64,000 nucleotides of DNA from DSYU01 sp963827605 (lineage in GTDB: Bacteria; Chloroflexota; Anaerolineae; Anaerolineales; Anaerolineaceae). The stretch is from positions 372,001 to 436,000 of the forward strand of contig CAWHBK010000002.1 of the NCBI GenBank assembly GCA_963827605.1, read 5' to 3'. The notes under the pieces are model-generated. The model was not told where the DNA came from, made no database searches, and was given only the letters and a program-made list of their open reading frames with translations. Made by a program: the position numbers and the translations under genes. Shown here piece by piece: positions 1 to 8,688 of this stretch. Numbering within the stretch: position 1 is the first letter of the stretch; every line of letters starts with the position of its first letter.

Positions 1-29
1 CTGCTGTCCTGCCATTAGACGAGCCCCCA
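1..29 (-). tRNA. 5' part of a tRNA, probably tRNA-Gln, cut by the window edge
   Basis: Read on the minus strand from position 29, the sequence begins TGGGGGC, then TC, then a D-arm whose stem GTCT pairs with GGAC around an AATGGCA loop, then the start of an anticodon stem (GCAG). A U at position 1 of the acceptor stem is typical of bacterial tRNA-Gln. The anticodon lies outside the window, so the amino acid is an inference; Glu is the main alternative. Confidence 0.6.
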
Positions 30-96
30 GTGTGTTTGACGGGCTTTATTTTAACACCGCCATTTCCTTTTGTCCAGGGTTACAGGAATTTCTGCC

Positions 97-400
97 AGGG
101 CTATTCGCAAAGTATGCGAATAGCCCTGCTGCGGGGGCAAGAACCACCCCCTGGCCCCCTCCTGGCTTCGCCGGAGGGGGAAAATAATTTTGTGGGGTAT
201 GCGCGGCGCGGAATTCGCGCCGCGCATACCCCTCTCCCCAGGAAAATACAAGGTACTTTGCGAATCGCCCCTTGCCACCCCTGCGGCTTCGCCGCTGCCC
301 CCTCAAAGGGGGCAATGATTCTTTTTGGGGCCATGCGGCTGGCTAAGCCAGCCGCATGGCCCCAAGCCCCATTTTTGCCAACAGTATCTTTGCGAATCGC
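97..400. repeat. Tandem array of about 130-145 bp units, each carrying a long hairpin
   Basis: No gene is supported between the tRNA and gltX. Three unit starts share a TGCGAATCGCCC-like core (near 115, 259 and 391). Each complete unit continues with a C-rich stretch containing GGCTTCGCCG, a purine-rich stretch ending in TTTTG or TTTTTGGGG, and then a perfect hairpin. The hairpins are 97-109/115-127 (13 bp arms), 194-210/216-232 (17 bp arms) and 327-344/346-363 (18 bp arms). The second and third hairpins have unrelated internal sequences but are both fully base-paired and both flanked by GGGG and CCCC. The array could be a REP-like or terminator-like element. Short overlapping reading frames here are low-complexity and not convincing. 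Confidence 0.7.
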
Positions 401-472
401 CCTGGCGCCGGCCGGAACAGCCCTCCCGCGGCCCCCCAAACCCCGAAAAGAGCAAGGATTCCGCGGCTCCAA

Positions 473-1966
473 CTACACCTGATGCATCAGTAGATCAGCG
501 GCGCGGCGAAGGCGTTCGAGCACTTTTTCCCTTCCAATGACGGCCATGCTCTCAAAGAGGGGCGGGCTGACTTTTTGCCCGGTGACCGCCACACGCAGGA
601 TGCCAAACACCTGACCGGAGCTCAGGCCCATTTCTTCGACCATGGCGCGCATGGGAGGCTCGGCGGTTTCCGGCTGTATGTCGGGCAGGGAGGATAAGAT
701 TTCATACGCCCGGCGGGTGACCTCAGCGGACTGCGCCGCAGTCAGATCTTTGGCGACCAGAATAAGCGGGTCCGGCTCGATGGTGTCCTTGAAGTAAAAC
801 CCAGCAATTTCCGGCGCGTCGGTAAGCACGGTCAAGCGCTCTCGGATGAGCGGGATGATCTGGCACAAAACAGCGTCATCCACCTGGTAACCGGCGTTGA
901 CGAGAAAAGGCTTGACCCGCGCGGCCAGATCGTCGAGCTCGAGGGAGCGGATATGCAGGCCGTTGAAGTGGTCAAGCTTAGAAAAATTGATCGCGGCCGG
1001 AGAAGGGTTTAATTTTGCCAGGCTGAATTTCTCCACCAGATCGGGGATGGTAAAGAACTCGGTGTGCGCATCGTAACTCCAGCCCATCAGGGCGATCCAG
1101 TTTATGACGCCTTCGGGGATATACCCCAATTCCTCCAGATCCTTGATAAATATCGAGCGGCCATCTTTCATCAGGTCCGCGGTTTCCCGCTTGCTCATTT
1201 TACCCTTGCCGCTGGGCTTGAGGAACACCGAAAGGTGACCCCAGGCCGGCTCTTCCCAACCAAATGCGCGAATGATATTGACGTGCAGCGGAAGCGACGG
1301 CAGCCATTCCGACCCGCGGATCACGTGGCTGATACGCATCAGGTGATCGTCCACCATAGCGGCCAGGTGGTAGAGCGCAAAGCCATCCGACTTGACCAGG
1401 ATGGAATCATCCAACTGGGTGTTCTCGGTAGTTATTGGCCCGCGCAGCAGATCGACCGCCGTTGTCGCACCCTGGCCTGGCGATTTGAAACGGATGACAT
1501 GCTTTTCCCCGGCAGCCACCCGGCGGGCCGCCTCGGCCGGGTCAAGAACCCGGCAGGTGCCGGCATATAACGCCAGCTCTTTGCGTTTTTGCGCTTCCTG
1601 GCGCTCGCGTTCTAACTTTTCCGGAGTGCAAAAGCAAGGGTAGGCGTGCCCGGTATCGATCAGCATTTGCGCGTGTTGTTGATAAATTTCTTTGCGCTCC
1701 GACTGGCGGTACGAGCCATACGGGCCGCCCACATCCGGGCCCTCATCCCATTCCAGACCCAGCCAGCGCAAACTGTCCATGAGTTCTTGCTCGGCGCCGG
1801 GAACATAGCGCTTACGGTCGGTATCCTCAACGCGCAAGATGAACTGTCCGCCGGTCTGGCGGGCGAGGAGAAAATTATACAGAGCGGTCCGTCCGCTGCC
1901 CAGGTGGGTATGGCCCGTGGGAGAAGGGGCAAAGCGCACACGTACAGGTTGGATGGATTCAGACAT
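473..1966 (-). CDS. gltX: Glutamyl-tRNA synthetase GltX
   Basis: Class I aminoacyl-tRNA synthetase that charges tRNA-Glu, or tRNA-Glu/Gln if non-discriminating, in the cytoplasm. The N-terminus carries the family signature RFAPSPTGHTHLGSG (the HIGH-type motif), and GKMSKRETADLM is the KMSKS-type loop. The C-terminal half is the helical anticodon-binding region. At 497 residues it has the usual length. The open frame extends 37 codons further upstream through a palindrome, but those residues (Cys-rich) are not family-like, so the start at 1966 (MSESIQPV) is preferred. It is the last gene of the minus-strand run behind rodA, separated by 156 bp that hold repeats and a 44-bp palindrome. The discriminating or non-discriminating status cannot be told from sequence here. 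Confidence 0.95.
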   Translation of the reverse strand: MSESIQPVRVRFAPSPTGHTHLGSGRTALYNFLLARQTGGQFILRVEDTDRKRYVPGAEQELMDSLRWLGLEWDEGPDVGGPYGSYRQSERKEIYQQHAQMLIDTGHAYPCFCTPEKLERERQEAQKRKELALYAGTCRVLDPAEAARRVAAGEKHVIRFKSPGQGATTAVDLLRGPITTENTQLDDSILVKSDGFALYHLAAMVDDHLMRISHVIRGSEWLPSLPLHVNIIRAFGWEEPAWGHLSVFLKPSGKGKMSKRETADLMKDGRSIFIKDLEELGYIPEGVINWIALMGWSYDAHTEFFTIPDLVEKFSLAKLNPSPAAINFSKLDHFNGLHIRSLELDDLAARVKPFLVNAGYQVDDAVLCQIIPLIRERLTVLTDAPEIAGFYFKDTIEPDPLILVAKDLTAAQSAEVTRRAYEILSSLPDIQPETAEPPMRAMVEEMGLSSGQVFGILRVAVTGQKVSPPLFESMAVIGREKVLERLRRAADLLMHQV

Positions 1967-1986
1967 AAAGACTCCATATTTTTTAT

Positions 1987-2030
1987 TACGTGTTGGTTTT
2001 CGGCAGCATGCTGCCGAAAACCAACACGTA
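1987..2030. repeat. 44-bp perfect palindrome upstream of gltX
   Basis: The two 22-bp halves are exact reverse complements with no spacer (centre between 2008 and 2009, TGCTGCCG matching CGGCAGCA). It lies 20 bp upstream of the gltX start and 3' of rodA. It could act as a transcript hairpin between the two genes, but there is no clear U-tract on the minus strand. Confidence 0.85.
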
Positions 2031-2045
2031 TAAATATTATTTTTG

Positions 2046-2147
2046 CAGCGGTTTGTGCCGCCGGCACAATGAGCCAATTCTAAAATTCCAGCGGTTTATG
2101 CCGCCGGCACAATAAGCCAATTCTAAAATTCCAGCGGTTTATGCCGC
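2046..2147. repeat. 43-bp tandem repeat derived from the 3' end of rodA
   Basis: Copy 1 (2046-2088) and copy 2 (2089-2131) differ at only two positions. The first 16 bases of a third copy (2132-2147) lie inside rodA. Each copy contains, on the minus strand, the codons for the last residues of RodA (HKPLEF in the gene) plus the stop codon. The array is therefore a tandem duplication of the rodA tail placed just after its stop codon. Confidence 0.85.
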
Positions 2148-3250
2148 AGGATCACACTCTCTACCAGGCCGATGCCTAATGCTAAGGACAGCAGCGAGCT
2201 GCCGCCGTAGCTGATAAACGGCAAAGTCAGGCCGGTTACCGGTATGACTTTTAAGTTTACCCCAATATTGACGGCTGTCTGGAAGAAAATGAGAAATCCA
2301 AAACCATAGGCAATCAGCGAGCCAAACATATCACTGGCCAGCCTGGCGGCGCGAAAACAGCGAAAGATGACAAACACCAGCAGTGAGATGATGATCACCG
2401 TGCCGATAAAGCCAAACTCTTCGGCCATGGACGCGAAGATAAAGTCGGTGTGGCGGACCTTAAGATAGCGCAGCTGCACCTGGGTGCCCTGGCCATAGCC
2501 CTGCCCGGTCAGGCCGCCAGAGCCGATGGTAATCAGGGCCTGGTCAACATTGTATGTTTCGCCGTGACGGGCGTTTGGATCAGGGAAAAGAAAATTAGCG
2601 ACCCGCTGCAATTGGTAATCCTGGAGGAACGGGATCTTAATCCCGAACGCCAGCAAGGTAACAATTAGAATGATGCCCACCAGGGCCAGTCCAGCCATAA
2701 TGACCAGGTATTTGGTCGGCAAACCGCTTACCCACATCATCGAAAACCACATGATCATAATAACCAGGGAGGTGCTCAAGTTGGGCTGTAACAAGATCCA
2801 GACCACCACGCCAAAGGTTAAAAGCAAGCCCTGTAAAACCCAACGCAAATCGCGCGGAGCGTTTTGTTGACGGGCAAAATAGGCCGCCAGCACCAGGATC
2901 ATAATAATCTTGGCCAGCTCGGAGGGCTGGATGAGGATCAGGCCGGTATCTAACCAGCGCGCCGAACCATACCGCGCGGTCCCATAGACAAAAATCACCA
3001 GCAGCAGCCCCACCGCCACCCAATACATCACGTTGGAAAGCGAGAACCAGTAATGGTAATCGACCCAGGCCGTAACCAGGATCACCACCAGGCTGACGGC
3101 GATAAAGATCATCTGGCGCTGCACCAGGCCGATCAGCACTGCATTCCCGGCCACCGCCGAGCGAATCATCGCTACGCCAAACGTGCACAGAAGAATGACG
3201 GCCCCAAACAATAAGTAGTCGAAGTGCCGCCAGGTTTCGCGTTTTTCCAT
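2123..3250 (-). CDS. rodA: RodA, SEDS-family peptidoglycan glycosyltransferase
   Basis: Integral membrane glycan polymerase of the elongasome, paired with the transpeptidase PBP2. The 375-residue protein has about ten hydrophobic segments, an N-terminal FDYLLFGAVILLCTFG segment, and the SEDS C-terminal signature LPFISYGGSSLLSLALGIGL. FtsW would be the alternative, but the context with mreBCD and mrdA favours RodA. It follows minE by 50 bp on the same strand. The 3' end is tandemly duplicated downstream (2046-2147). Confidence 0.93.
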   Translation of the reverse strand: MEKRETWRHFDYLLFGAVILLCTFGVAMIRSAVAGNAVLIGLVQRQMIFIAVSLVVILVTAWVDYHYWFSLSNVMYWVAVGLLLVIFVYGTARYGSARWLDTGLILIQPSELAKIIMILVLAAYFARQQNAPRDLRWVLQGLLLTFGVVVWILLQPNLSTSLVIMIMWFSMMWVSGLPTKYLVIMAGLALVGIILIVTLLAFGIKIPFLQDYQLQRVANFLFPDPNARHGETYNVDQALITIGSGGLTGQGYGQGTQVQLRYLKVRHTDFIFASMAEEFGFIGTVIIISLLVFVIFRCFRAARLASDMFGSLIAYGFGFLIFFQTAVNIGVNLKVIPVTGLTLPFISYGGSSLLSLALGIGLVESVILRHKPLEF

Positions 3251-3300
3251 AAATATTTCTCTATTTGGAATGCAATTGGCTATGCCAAAAGCATTCCAAA

Positions 3301-3567
3301 CTACCTCTTTCTCCTCGTGGCCGGCTTCAAAGGAATATCCGCGAGCAGGCGCTGCTCGCGGCCTTCCTGCGCCATGGTGATTTGCACGGTGGCAGGGTCG
3401 ATTTCAATATGGCGCGAAATAACTTCGAGCAGCTCATTCTTGAGCAGTTCCAGCTCGCCTGGGCTCAGGTCGGTGCGATCGTTGATTAACACCAGTTTCA
3501 AGCGTTCTTTCGCCTGACCGGCGCTTTTGTTCTTTTGTCCTGTCAGCCACTCCAGCCAGCCGGCCAT
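3301..3567 (-). CDS. minE: MinE, topological specificity factor of cell division
   Basis: Small cytoplasmic and membrane-associated protein that stimulates MinD ATPase and drives the inhibitor away from midcell. The 88-residue product starts MAGWLEWLTGQKNKSAG, has the MinE core AKERLKLVLINDR and then LLKNELLEVISRHIEID. The start at 3567 is one base after the minD stop and is preceded by GGAGGG inside minD, so the two are probably translationally coupled. A longer reading from 3591 or 3639 overlaps minD and adds non-conserved residues. Confidence 0.93.
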   Translation of the reverse strand: MAGWLEWLTGQKNKSAGQAKERLKLVLINDRTDLSPGELELLKNELLEVISRHIEIDPATVQITMAQEGREQRLLADIPLKPATRRKR

Positions 3568-3568
3568 A

Positions 3569-4384
3569 TCAATACCCTCCACCACGTTCATCGCGCCGCA
3601 TGAAGCGCGCAATGCGTTTGAAGATATCCTCTTTCTCATCCAGGTTCAAAAACGGCACTTTCTCGCCGTTCAACCGCCTGGCAATATTGTGAAACGCTTC
3701 ACCCGCTTTTGTTTTCCCGTCCATCGCGATCGGCTGCCCGCGGTTGGTGCTGATAACCACGTTTTCATCTTCGGGTACGACACCAATCAACTCGACCGCC
3801 AGAAGCTCGAGCACGTCATCCGCGGTGAGCATATCACCGCGCTTGACCAGCCCCGGGTTGACCCGGTTGATAATGAGGCGAGCGGGACCTTTTTCTTCGG
3901 CTTCCACCAGGCCGATGATGCGATCCGCATCGCGTACCGCAGAAACCTCCGGGTTGGTCACCACAACCACAATATCGGCGGGGGCCACGGCGTTACGAAA
4001 GCCCCGTTCGATACCGGCCGGAGAGTCAATCAATATCCAATCGTACTCACCGCGCAGCTCGTCGCACAGGCGGACCATATCGCTGGGCGAAACGGCGCTC
4101 TTGTCGCGCGTCTGGGCAGCCGGGATCAGGTAAAGGTCCGGCAAGCGTTTATCGCGGATCATGGCCTGTCGCAGGCGGCAGCGACCTTCGATCACATCCA
4201 CCAGATCGTATACGATGCGGTTTTCGAGACCCAGCACAACATCCAGGTTGCGCAGACCAATGTCGCCATCAATACACACCACCTTTCTGCCGCCCATCGC
4301 CAAAGCGACTGCCAGGTTGGCTGTCGTCGTGGTCTTGCCAACCCCACCTTTTCCTGAAGTAATCGTCGCTACCGTTGCCGTCAT
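3569..4384 (-). CDS. minD: MinD, septum-site determining ATPase
   Basis: ParA/MinD-superfamily ATPase that binds the membrane as an ATP dimer and recruits MinC. The 271-residue protein has the deviant Walker A motif SGKGGVGKTTTTANLA near residue 9, a Walker B-like segment WILIDSPAGIERG, and a basic amphipathic C-terminal tail (IFKRIARFMRRD) that fits a membrane-targeting sequence. It lies between minC (31 bp upstream) and minE (1 bp downstream). Confidence 0.96.
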   Translation of the reverse strand: MTATVATITSGKGGVGKTTTTANLAVALAMGGRKVVCIDGDIGLRNLDVVLGLENRIVYDLVDVIEGRCRLRQAMIRDKRLPDLYLIPAAQTRDKSAVSPSDMVRLCDELRGEYDWILIDSPAGIERGFRNAVAPADIVVVVTNPEVSAVRDADRIIGLVEAEEKGPARLIINRVNPGLVKRGDMLTADDVLELLAVELIGVVPEDENVVISTNRGQPIAMDGKTKAGEAFHNIARRLNGEKVPFLNLDEKEDIFKRIARFMRRDERGGGY

Positions 4385-4415
4385 GCCTGCCCTTCCCCAA
4401 ATATTTTATCGGAAA

Positions 4416-5090
4416 TCATTTCTTTGGATTCCAAGGTTCTGAAACCATCTGCCCGTTTTGTATGCGCACCATTTCAGGATCGGATTTGGCGCGGCCAAAC
4501 ACCTGGCGCTTTGGAGGCGCCGCGATCAGCCCGCCAATGCGCAGCTGGGTGGGCATCAATTCGAGCGCGCAAATCACCGCATTCTCGTCGCCATCCGCTC
4601 CAGCGTGTACCGAGCCGCGCAAGCGGCCCCACACAATGACGCTGCCGCCGGCGATCACTTCGGCGCCCGGGTTGACATCTCCCAAAACGATTACGTGACC
4701 ACGATGAGAGACTTTGAAGCCCGAGCGCAGGGTGCGCTGGACAAAAACCGCATTTTCGCCTTCCAGGTGGGTATCTAAGGAGCGGATGGTGCGCTCGGGC
4801 CGGGGAGTGGAAATGCGAGTGGCAAGCCCAAGCACCTGGGCAGTTTGCTCGGTTAGCGGGGAGTTGCTGATTACCGCCCAGAGACTGATGCCCTTGCTGG
4901 ATAAACGGTCCCGCAGCGCGCCAAGCTCAGCCGCGCGTAAAATATGGTTGCCTACATCCAGGGCCACTCGCGCGCCCTGAAAAAAAGCCGCCTTATCCTC
5001 CACGTGCGCCAGCAAGGCAGCTTCCAGTTCCGCCCAGTCCCCCTCCCCGAGCGTAACCATCAAACCGTCCTTTATGCCTTTAATCTGCAT
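4416..5090 (-). CDS. minC: MinC, septum-site determining inhibitor of FtsZ assembly
   Basis: Partner of MinD that antagonises FtsZ polymerisation away from midcell. The N-terminal domain begins MQIKGIKDGLMVTLG. The C-terminal half is the beta-helix domain, recognisable by GHVIVLGDVNPGAEVIAGGSV split around the conserved glycines, followed by VIVWGRLRG. The start at 5090 gives 224 residues; an in-frame ATG at 5111 is possible, and longer versions would overlap mrdA. It sits 64 bp downstream of mrdA in the same operon. Confidence 0.93.
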   Translation of the reverse strand: MQIKGIKDGLMVTLGEGDWAELEAALLAHVEDKAAFFQGARVALDVGNHILRAAELGALRDRLSSKGISLWAVISNSPLTEQTAQVLGLATRISTPRPERTIRSLDTHLEGENAVFVQRTLRSGFKVSHRGHVIVLGDVNPGAEVIAGGSVIVWGRLRGSVHAGADGDENAVICALELMPTQLRIGGLIAAPPKRQVFGRAKSDPEMVRIQNGQMVSEPWNPKK

Positions 5091-5154
5091 CTGCCGCCGT
5101 TCATTCAGCATACGAGGTTCAATTTCATTTCCCCTGGCGAATCCAAGCACGCCA

Positions 5155-7311
5155 TCAAGGTTCTCCCACGGGAGCGCCCTTGCGCGCGTCAATCGCTTTC
5201 AGGTTGTAATAAGCTTCGATTACTTTCCCAACAATTGGAGCCGCCACACTGGCGCCTTCTCCCCCATTATACACGAAAGCCACAACCGCGATCTCGGGAT
5301 TGTCGTAGGGTGCATAACCAAAGTACCACGAATGGGTAGGCCACGCGCCAGGTTTGCAGCGGCTGGCCGCACGGGCTACATCGTCACAGTATTCGGCTGT
5401 GCCGGTTTTTCCGGCCGTCAGGATGGGTGGGGTGCGCGATTCCAGGTCCAACTCTTCCTGTATGGGCCGCACGGCGGTACCTTCGGTGACTACCAGACGC
5501 ATGGCCTGTTTGGCCATCTGCACAACCCACTTTTCCACCTTCTTATACTCGCGGGTGCCAATGCTGTTCTCGTAGATTTCAATCTTCTTGTCTTCGGTGA
5601 TATCCCATTTCAAATCAGGCTCGAATGGCTTGATTACATTACCCTCGGAATCGAGCACCTCACGGATGAGGGTTGGGCGCATGAATTTGCCATCGTTGGA
5701 CAAAATGGACGCGGAGAGCAGCACCTGCAGCGGGGTGGAAAGGATGAGGCCCTGGCCCATGGAGGCGATGTAGGTGTCACCGGTGGTCCAGCTCTCGTTT
5801 TGATACTTCCGCTTCCAGACGGGGTCGGGGATCAGACCTGCATTTTCGCCGGGCAGCTCGATGCCGGAGACGGCGCCGTACCCCAGCGCTCGTGCATATT
5901 CGCCGAGGCGCCAGATACCCAGGCCGCCATCTGGCACCTCTTCGCGGTACCCGCCACCGATCTTATAGAAATACACATCGCACGAATTCTCGACGCCGCG
6001 CAGCCAGTCCATATCGCCATGGCCGTTTGAATTCCAACACACATACTCTTGTGTTTTGGTGGACGGCACATTGGGCAAGGGCTTTTCTTCAATGATGATT
6101 TTTCCAGGGTCATTCAGTTTCTGATCGGGCGCAACGACTCGCTCGTTCAATGCGCCGATCGCGGTGGGCATTTTGAATACCGACCCGGGCGGATACGTGC
6201 CGGAGATGGCTTTATTGAGCAGCGGCTTGGCGGGGTCCACCACAAGCTGGTTATAGTAGTAAGAAGGGATCAACTTGGCAAAACGGTTATTTTCATAGCT
6301 CGGGAACGAAACAAGTGCCAGGATCTCACCGGTTTTAACGTTCATGGCTATCACCACACCCTGATTGGATTGGATGCGGTTGAAATAGGTGTTCCACCAG
6401 TTTATTTCGTAAACCAATGCAGCTTGCGCGGCCTGCTGCAAACGCAGATCGATGGTCAGGCGCACGTTGTTGCCGGCCACGGGTTTGACCGGTTCGGCCA
6501 GGTTGCGCAGTTCGCGCCCGGCTACATCTACCTCCACGTAGCGTTCCCCGTTGCTTCCACCCAGAATATCTTGCAGCGAATTTTCGATACCGGCGTAGCC
6601 CACCTTATCACGCCCAGGGATGAAGCCTTTCTCGCGATAGTACTGTTCCTGGTTGGCGGGAACAGGACCGAGAAAACCGATAATTTCGGCGGTCAAATCG
6701 CCGGTTGGGTAGTCGCGCACCGGCTCAACCTCGATATTAACTCCCGGCATGTCGGCAGTCTGCTCGCGGATTTGCATGGCAATATCCGGATCGATATTGC
6801 ACATAATCCGCACCGGGTCGTACGGAGCAGTGGTATCCTGGATGTAAACGATCTCCTTGATGCCCAGGCTGGTCTCGCACGGCTTGAATACCTTCACGAT
6901 TTCATCGGTCAGGGTCAGAACCCCCTCTTGCTCAACCGCTCCAGCGCTTACCGGAATGTTCAACAGCCCGGACAGCCTGCGGTAAATCTCCTGGACGGGC
7001 CCAGGGACCACTTCTTCATAGGTGATGGGCAGCGTTTCCGGCAGATAGGCCGGCGTGATGGTGACATTATAAGAAGCCACGTTGCGCGCCAGCACAATGC
7101 CATTGCGATCATAGATAATGCCGCGTTGGGTTGTGTCACTGACCCGGGTCGTGCGGTTCTCCTCTGCCCTGGAAATGTAGTCTGGTCCTTCCAGAACCTG
7201 GAGATTAAATAAACGAAAAGCGTAGAAGACAAACACAGCAATGATAAGCCCATAGACAACCAACAAACGCCACGATTCGAGATGCGGTTCTGCTTTTTGG
7301 GAGTCGTTCAT
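5155..7311 (-). CDS. mrdA: Penicillin-binding protein 2 (elongasome transpeptidase)
   Basis: Class B PBP that cross-links peptidoglycan with RodA. It has a short cytoplasmic N-terminus, one membrane anchor (LLVVYGLIIAVFVFYAF, about residues 20-40), a dimerisation/pedestal domain, and a C-terminal transpeptidase domain with SVFK (SxxK, nucleophile Ser), SCD (SxN position) and KTGTAE (KTG). It is about 718 residues, normal for the family. The chosen ATG at 7311 overlaps the mreD stop in an ATGA junction, which indicates translational coupling. The last residues run up to 64 bp before minC. Confidence 0.95.
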   Translation of the reverse strand: MNDSQKAEPHLESWRLLVVYGLIIAVFVFYAFRLFNLQVLEGPDYISRAEENRTTRVSDTTQRGIIYDRNGIVLARNVASYNVTITPAYLPETLPITYEEVVPGPVQEIYRRLSGLLNIPVSAGAVEQEGVLTLTDEIVKVFKPCETSLGIKEIVYIQDTTAPYDPVRIMCNIDPDIAMQIREQTADMPGVNIEVEPVRDYPTGDLTAEIIGFLGPVPANQEQYYREKGFIPGRDKVGYAGIENSLQDILGGSNGERYVEVDVAGRELRNLAEPVKPVAGNNVRLTIDLRLQQAAQAALVYEINWWNTYFNRIQSNQGVVIAMNVKTGEILALVSFPSYENNRFAKLIPSYYYNQLVVDPAKPLLNKAISGTYPPGSVFKMPTAIGALNERVVAPDQKLNDPGKIIIEEKPLPNVPSTKTQEYVCWNSNGHGDMDWLRGVENSCDVYFYKIGGGYREEVPDGGLGIWRLGEYARALGYGAVSGIELPGENAGLIPDPVWKRKYQNESWTTGDTYIASMGQGLILSTPLQVLLSASILSNDGKFMRPTLIREVLDSEGNVIKPFEPDLKWDITEDKKIEIYENSIGTREYKKVEKWVVQMAKQAMRLVVTEGTAVRPIQEELDLESRTPPILTAGKTGTAEYCDDVARAASRCKPGAWPTHSWYFGYAPYDNPEIAVVAFVYNGGEGASVAAPIVGKVIEAYYNLKAIDARKGAPVGEP

Positions 7312-7808
7312 ACTTCGACCTCTTCCGGATACACCCATTGAGCCAGGTCAGCCACGATGGCGTACACCGGCAGGGCCAGCAACAGGTTCAATAGGGTAGA
7401 CGGCATGATCACCAGGTTGATACTATCATAGAGCGGCACCGGCGTGCCTTGAAAGATGAGCATGCCCATAATCAGCCCCTGTGTGATCAGCGAGCCGAGA
7501 AATGTGACGAAGAACATGGAAAGGATAGGGGTTTGCCATACCCGCCGGCGGAACAGGCGAGCAATGGCTGTAACCACCAGGTAACCGACCAGGGGAGTGC
7601 CCAAAGGGGCCGCTGAAACAAAACTTACGATGACCCCAGCTAATATAGCCCAAACCCAGGCCGAACGGGCCCGTTCCTGGAGCGCCCAGGCCACCAGCAC
7701 CAAAAGCATCAGATCGGCATACCCACTCAACAACGGCAAGCTGCTCACAATAATGGTTTGCAGCATGAGTACAATGGCAAGAATGGGGAAAGACAGCAGA
7801 ATTGGCAC
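7308..7808 (-). CDS. mreD: MreD, rod shape-determining membrane protein
   Basis: A 166-residue hydrophobic protein with about five membrane segments, located between mreC (21 bp upstream) and mrdA (4-bp overlap). MreD proteins diverge strongly in sequence; position, size and topology support the call, together with a segment rich in Leu/Val/Ala reading LPLLSGYADLMLLVLVAWAL. It is thought to bridge MreC and PBP2/RodA in the membrane. Confidence 0.9.
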   Translation of the reverse strand: MPILLSFPILAIVLMLQTIIVSSLPLLSGYADLMLLVLVAWALQERARSAWVWAILAGVIVSFVSAAPLGTPLVGYLVVTAIARLFRRRVWQTPILSMFFVTFLGSLITQGLIMGMLIFQGTPVPLYDSINLVIMPSTLLNLLLALPVYAIVADLAQWVYPEEVEV

Positions 7809-7829
7809 AGAAACATCCGCCTAAGGGTC

Positions 7830-8669
7830 TTACGGTCCTTGGATTAGTGGGACCAAATCGACCGGCTTGAAGTCCGTCACCACCAGGACCGCGCGCAGGC
7901 TGGAAAAATCGACGACCGGCTGCACGGATGCGCTCTGGAAGAGGGCTGTTTCCAGTTTGCGTACACTGGCGACCTGCCCCACCAAAATATTGCTTGGGTA
8001 GGTTCCACCCAGGCCAGAGGTCAGAATGATCTCTCCGGGACGAAGCTCGGCCTCCTGGGAAATCATCTCCAGAGAAACATCTCCGGTGACCGAACCGGTC
8101 AGCATACCGTCCGCTTTAGAGTCTGGAAGCTGCACGTTCACCGCCGAGCCGGGGTCGGTGATCAACTGGACGCGGGCCGCGTTGGCTGTTACCGCATCGA
8201 TGCGCCCCACCAGGCCTTGCGCGGTCAGGACTGGCATTCCATGGCGCAGCCCAAAGTCCGAGCCCAGGTCAATCAGAATGTAGCGCATGAACGGGTTGGT
8301 ATCCCGGCCAATGACCATGGCGGCCGCATAGCTGCTGTCGGGCCGGGTGCGCGCTACCTTAAGCAGCGAGTAAAGCACATCATTGTCTTTTTGCTGTTCT
8401 TGCAACTGGATGACCTGGGTTCGCAAGAGCGAATTTTCATTTTGCAGGCGCTCGTTGTCGGTGCGCAAGGTATTCAAATCCGCGGGAGAGCGAACCATCT
8501 CGAAAACCGCCAGGTAGCGGGTTGCGAGCCAGCGCTGCGCGCCTACCACCGGATCGACCACGATTTTCAGGAATGGCGCCAGGTACCCGCTCAGCGCCAG
8601 CACCATCACACCCGCGATGACCAGCGTTATCGCACCCGCTCGCCAGTACTTCTGAATGAATTGTGTCAT
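7830..8669 (-). CDS. mreC: MreC, rod shape-determining scaffold protein
   Basis: A 279-residue protein with one N-terminal membrane segment (ITLVIAGVMVLALSGYL), a coiled coil at about residues 60-100 (LNTLRTDNERLQNENSLLRT) and two beta-barrel domains. Typical MreC strings are visible: VIGRDTNPFMRYILIDLGS and GLVGRIDAVTANAARVQLITD. It acts outside the membrane as a filament that activates PBP2. It begins 19 bp after mreB stops. Confidence 0.93.
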   Translation of the reverse strand: MTQFIQKYWRAGAITLVIAGVMVLALSGYLAPFLKIVVDPVVGAQRWLATRYLAVFEMVRSPADLNTLRTDNERLQNENSLLRTQVIQLQEQQKDNDVLYSLLKVARTRPDSSYAAAMVIGRDTNPFMRYILIDLGSDFGLRHGMPVLTAQGLVGRIDAVTANAARVQLITDPGSAVNVQLPDSKADGMLTGSVTGDVSLEMISQEAELRPGEIILTSGLGGTYPSNILVGQVASVRKLETALFQSASVQPVVDFSSLRAVLVVTDFKPVDLVPLIQGP

Positions 8670-8688
8670 TTGTTATACGTTCAAATCC

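Noticed and set aside
97..400. CRISPR array
   Set aside because: The units are long, contain hairpins and lack alternating short repeats and unique spacers; no cas gene is present.
30..472. Overlapping open frames of 70-150 codons in the first 480 bp
   Set aside because: They occupy a tandem repeat array with hairpins, overlap on both strands, and show low-complexity composition with no family match.
1646..2083. Plus-strand open frame opposite gltX
   Set aside because: It is the complement of the conserved synthetase and of the palindrome; no ribosome-binding site or family resemblance.
3527..4357. Long 276-codon plus-strand frame opposite minD
   Set aside because: It mirrors minD codon periodicity; the minus strand holds all MinD motifs.
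6049..7212. 387-codon plus-strand frame opposite mrdA
   Set aside because: Shadow of the PBP2 gene, whose SxxK, SxN and KTG motifs are on the minus strand.
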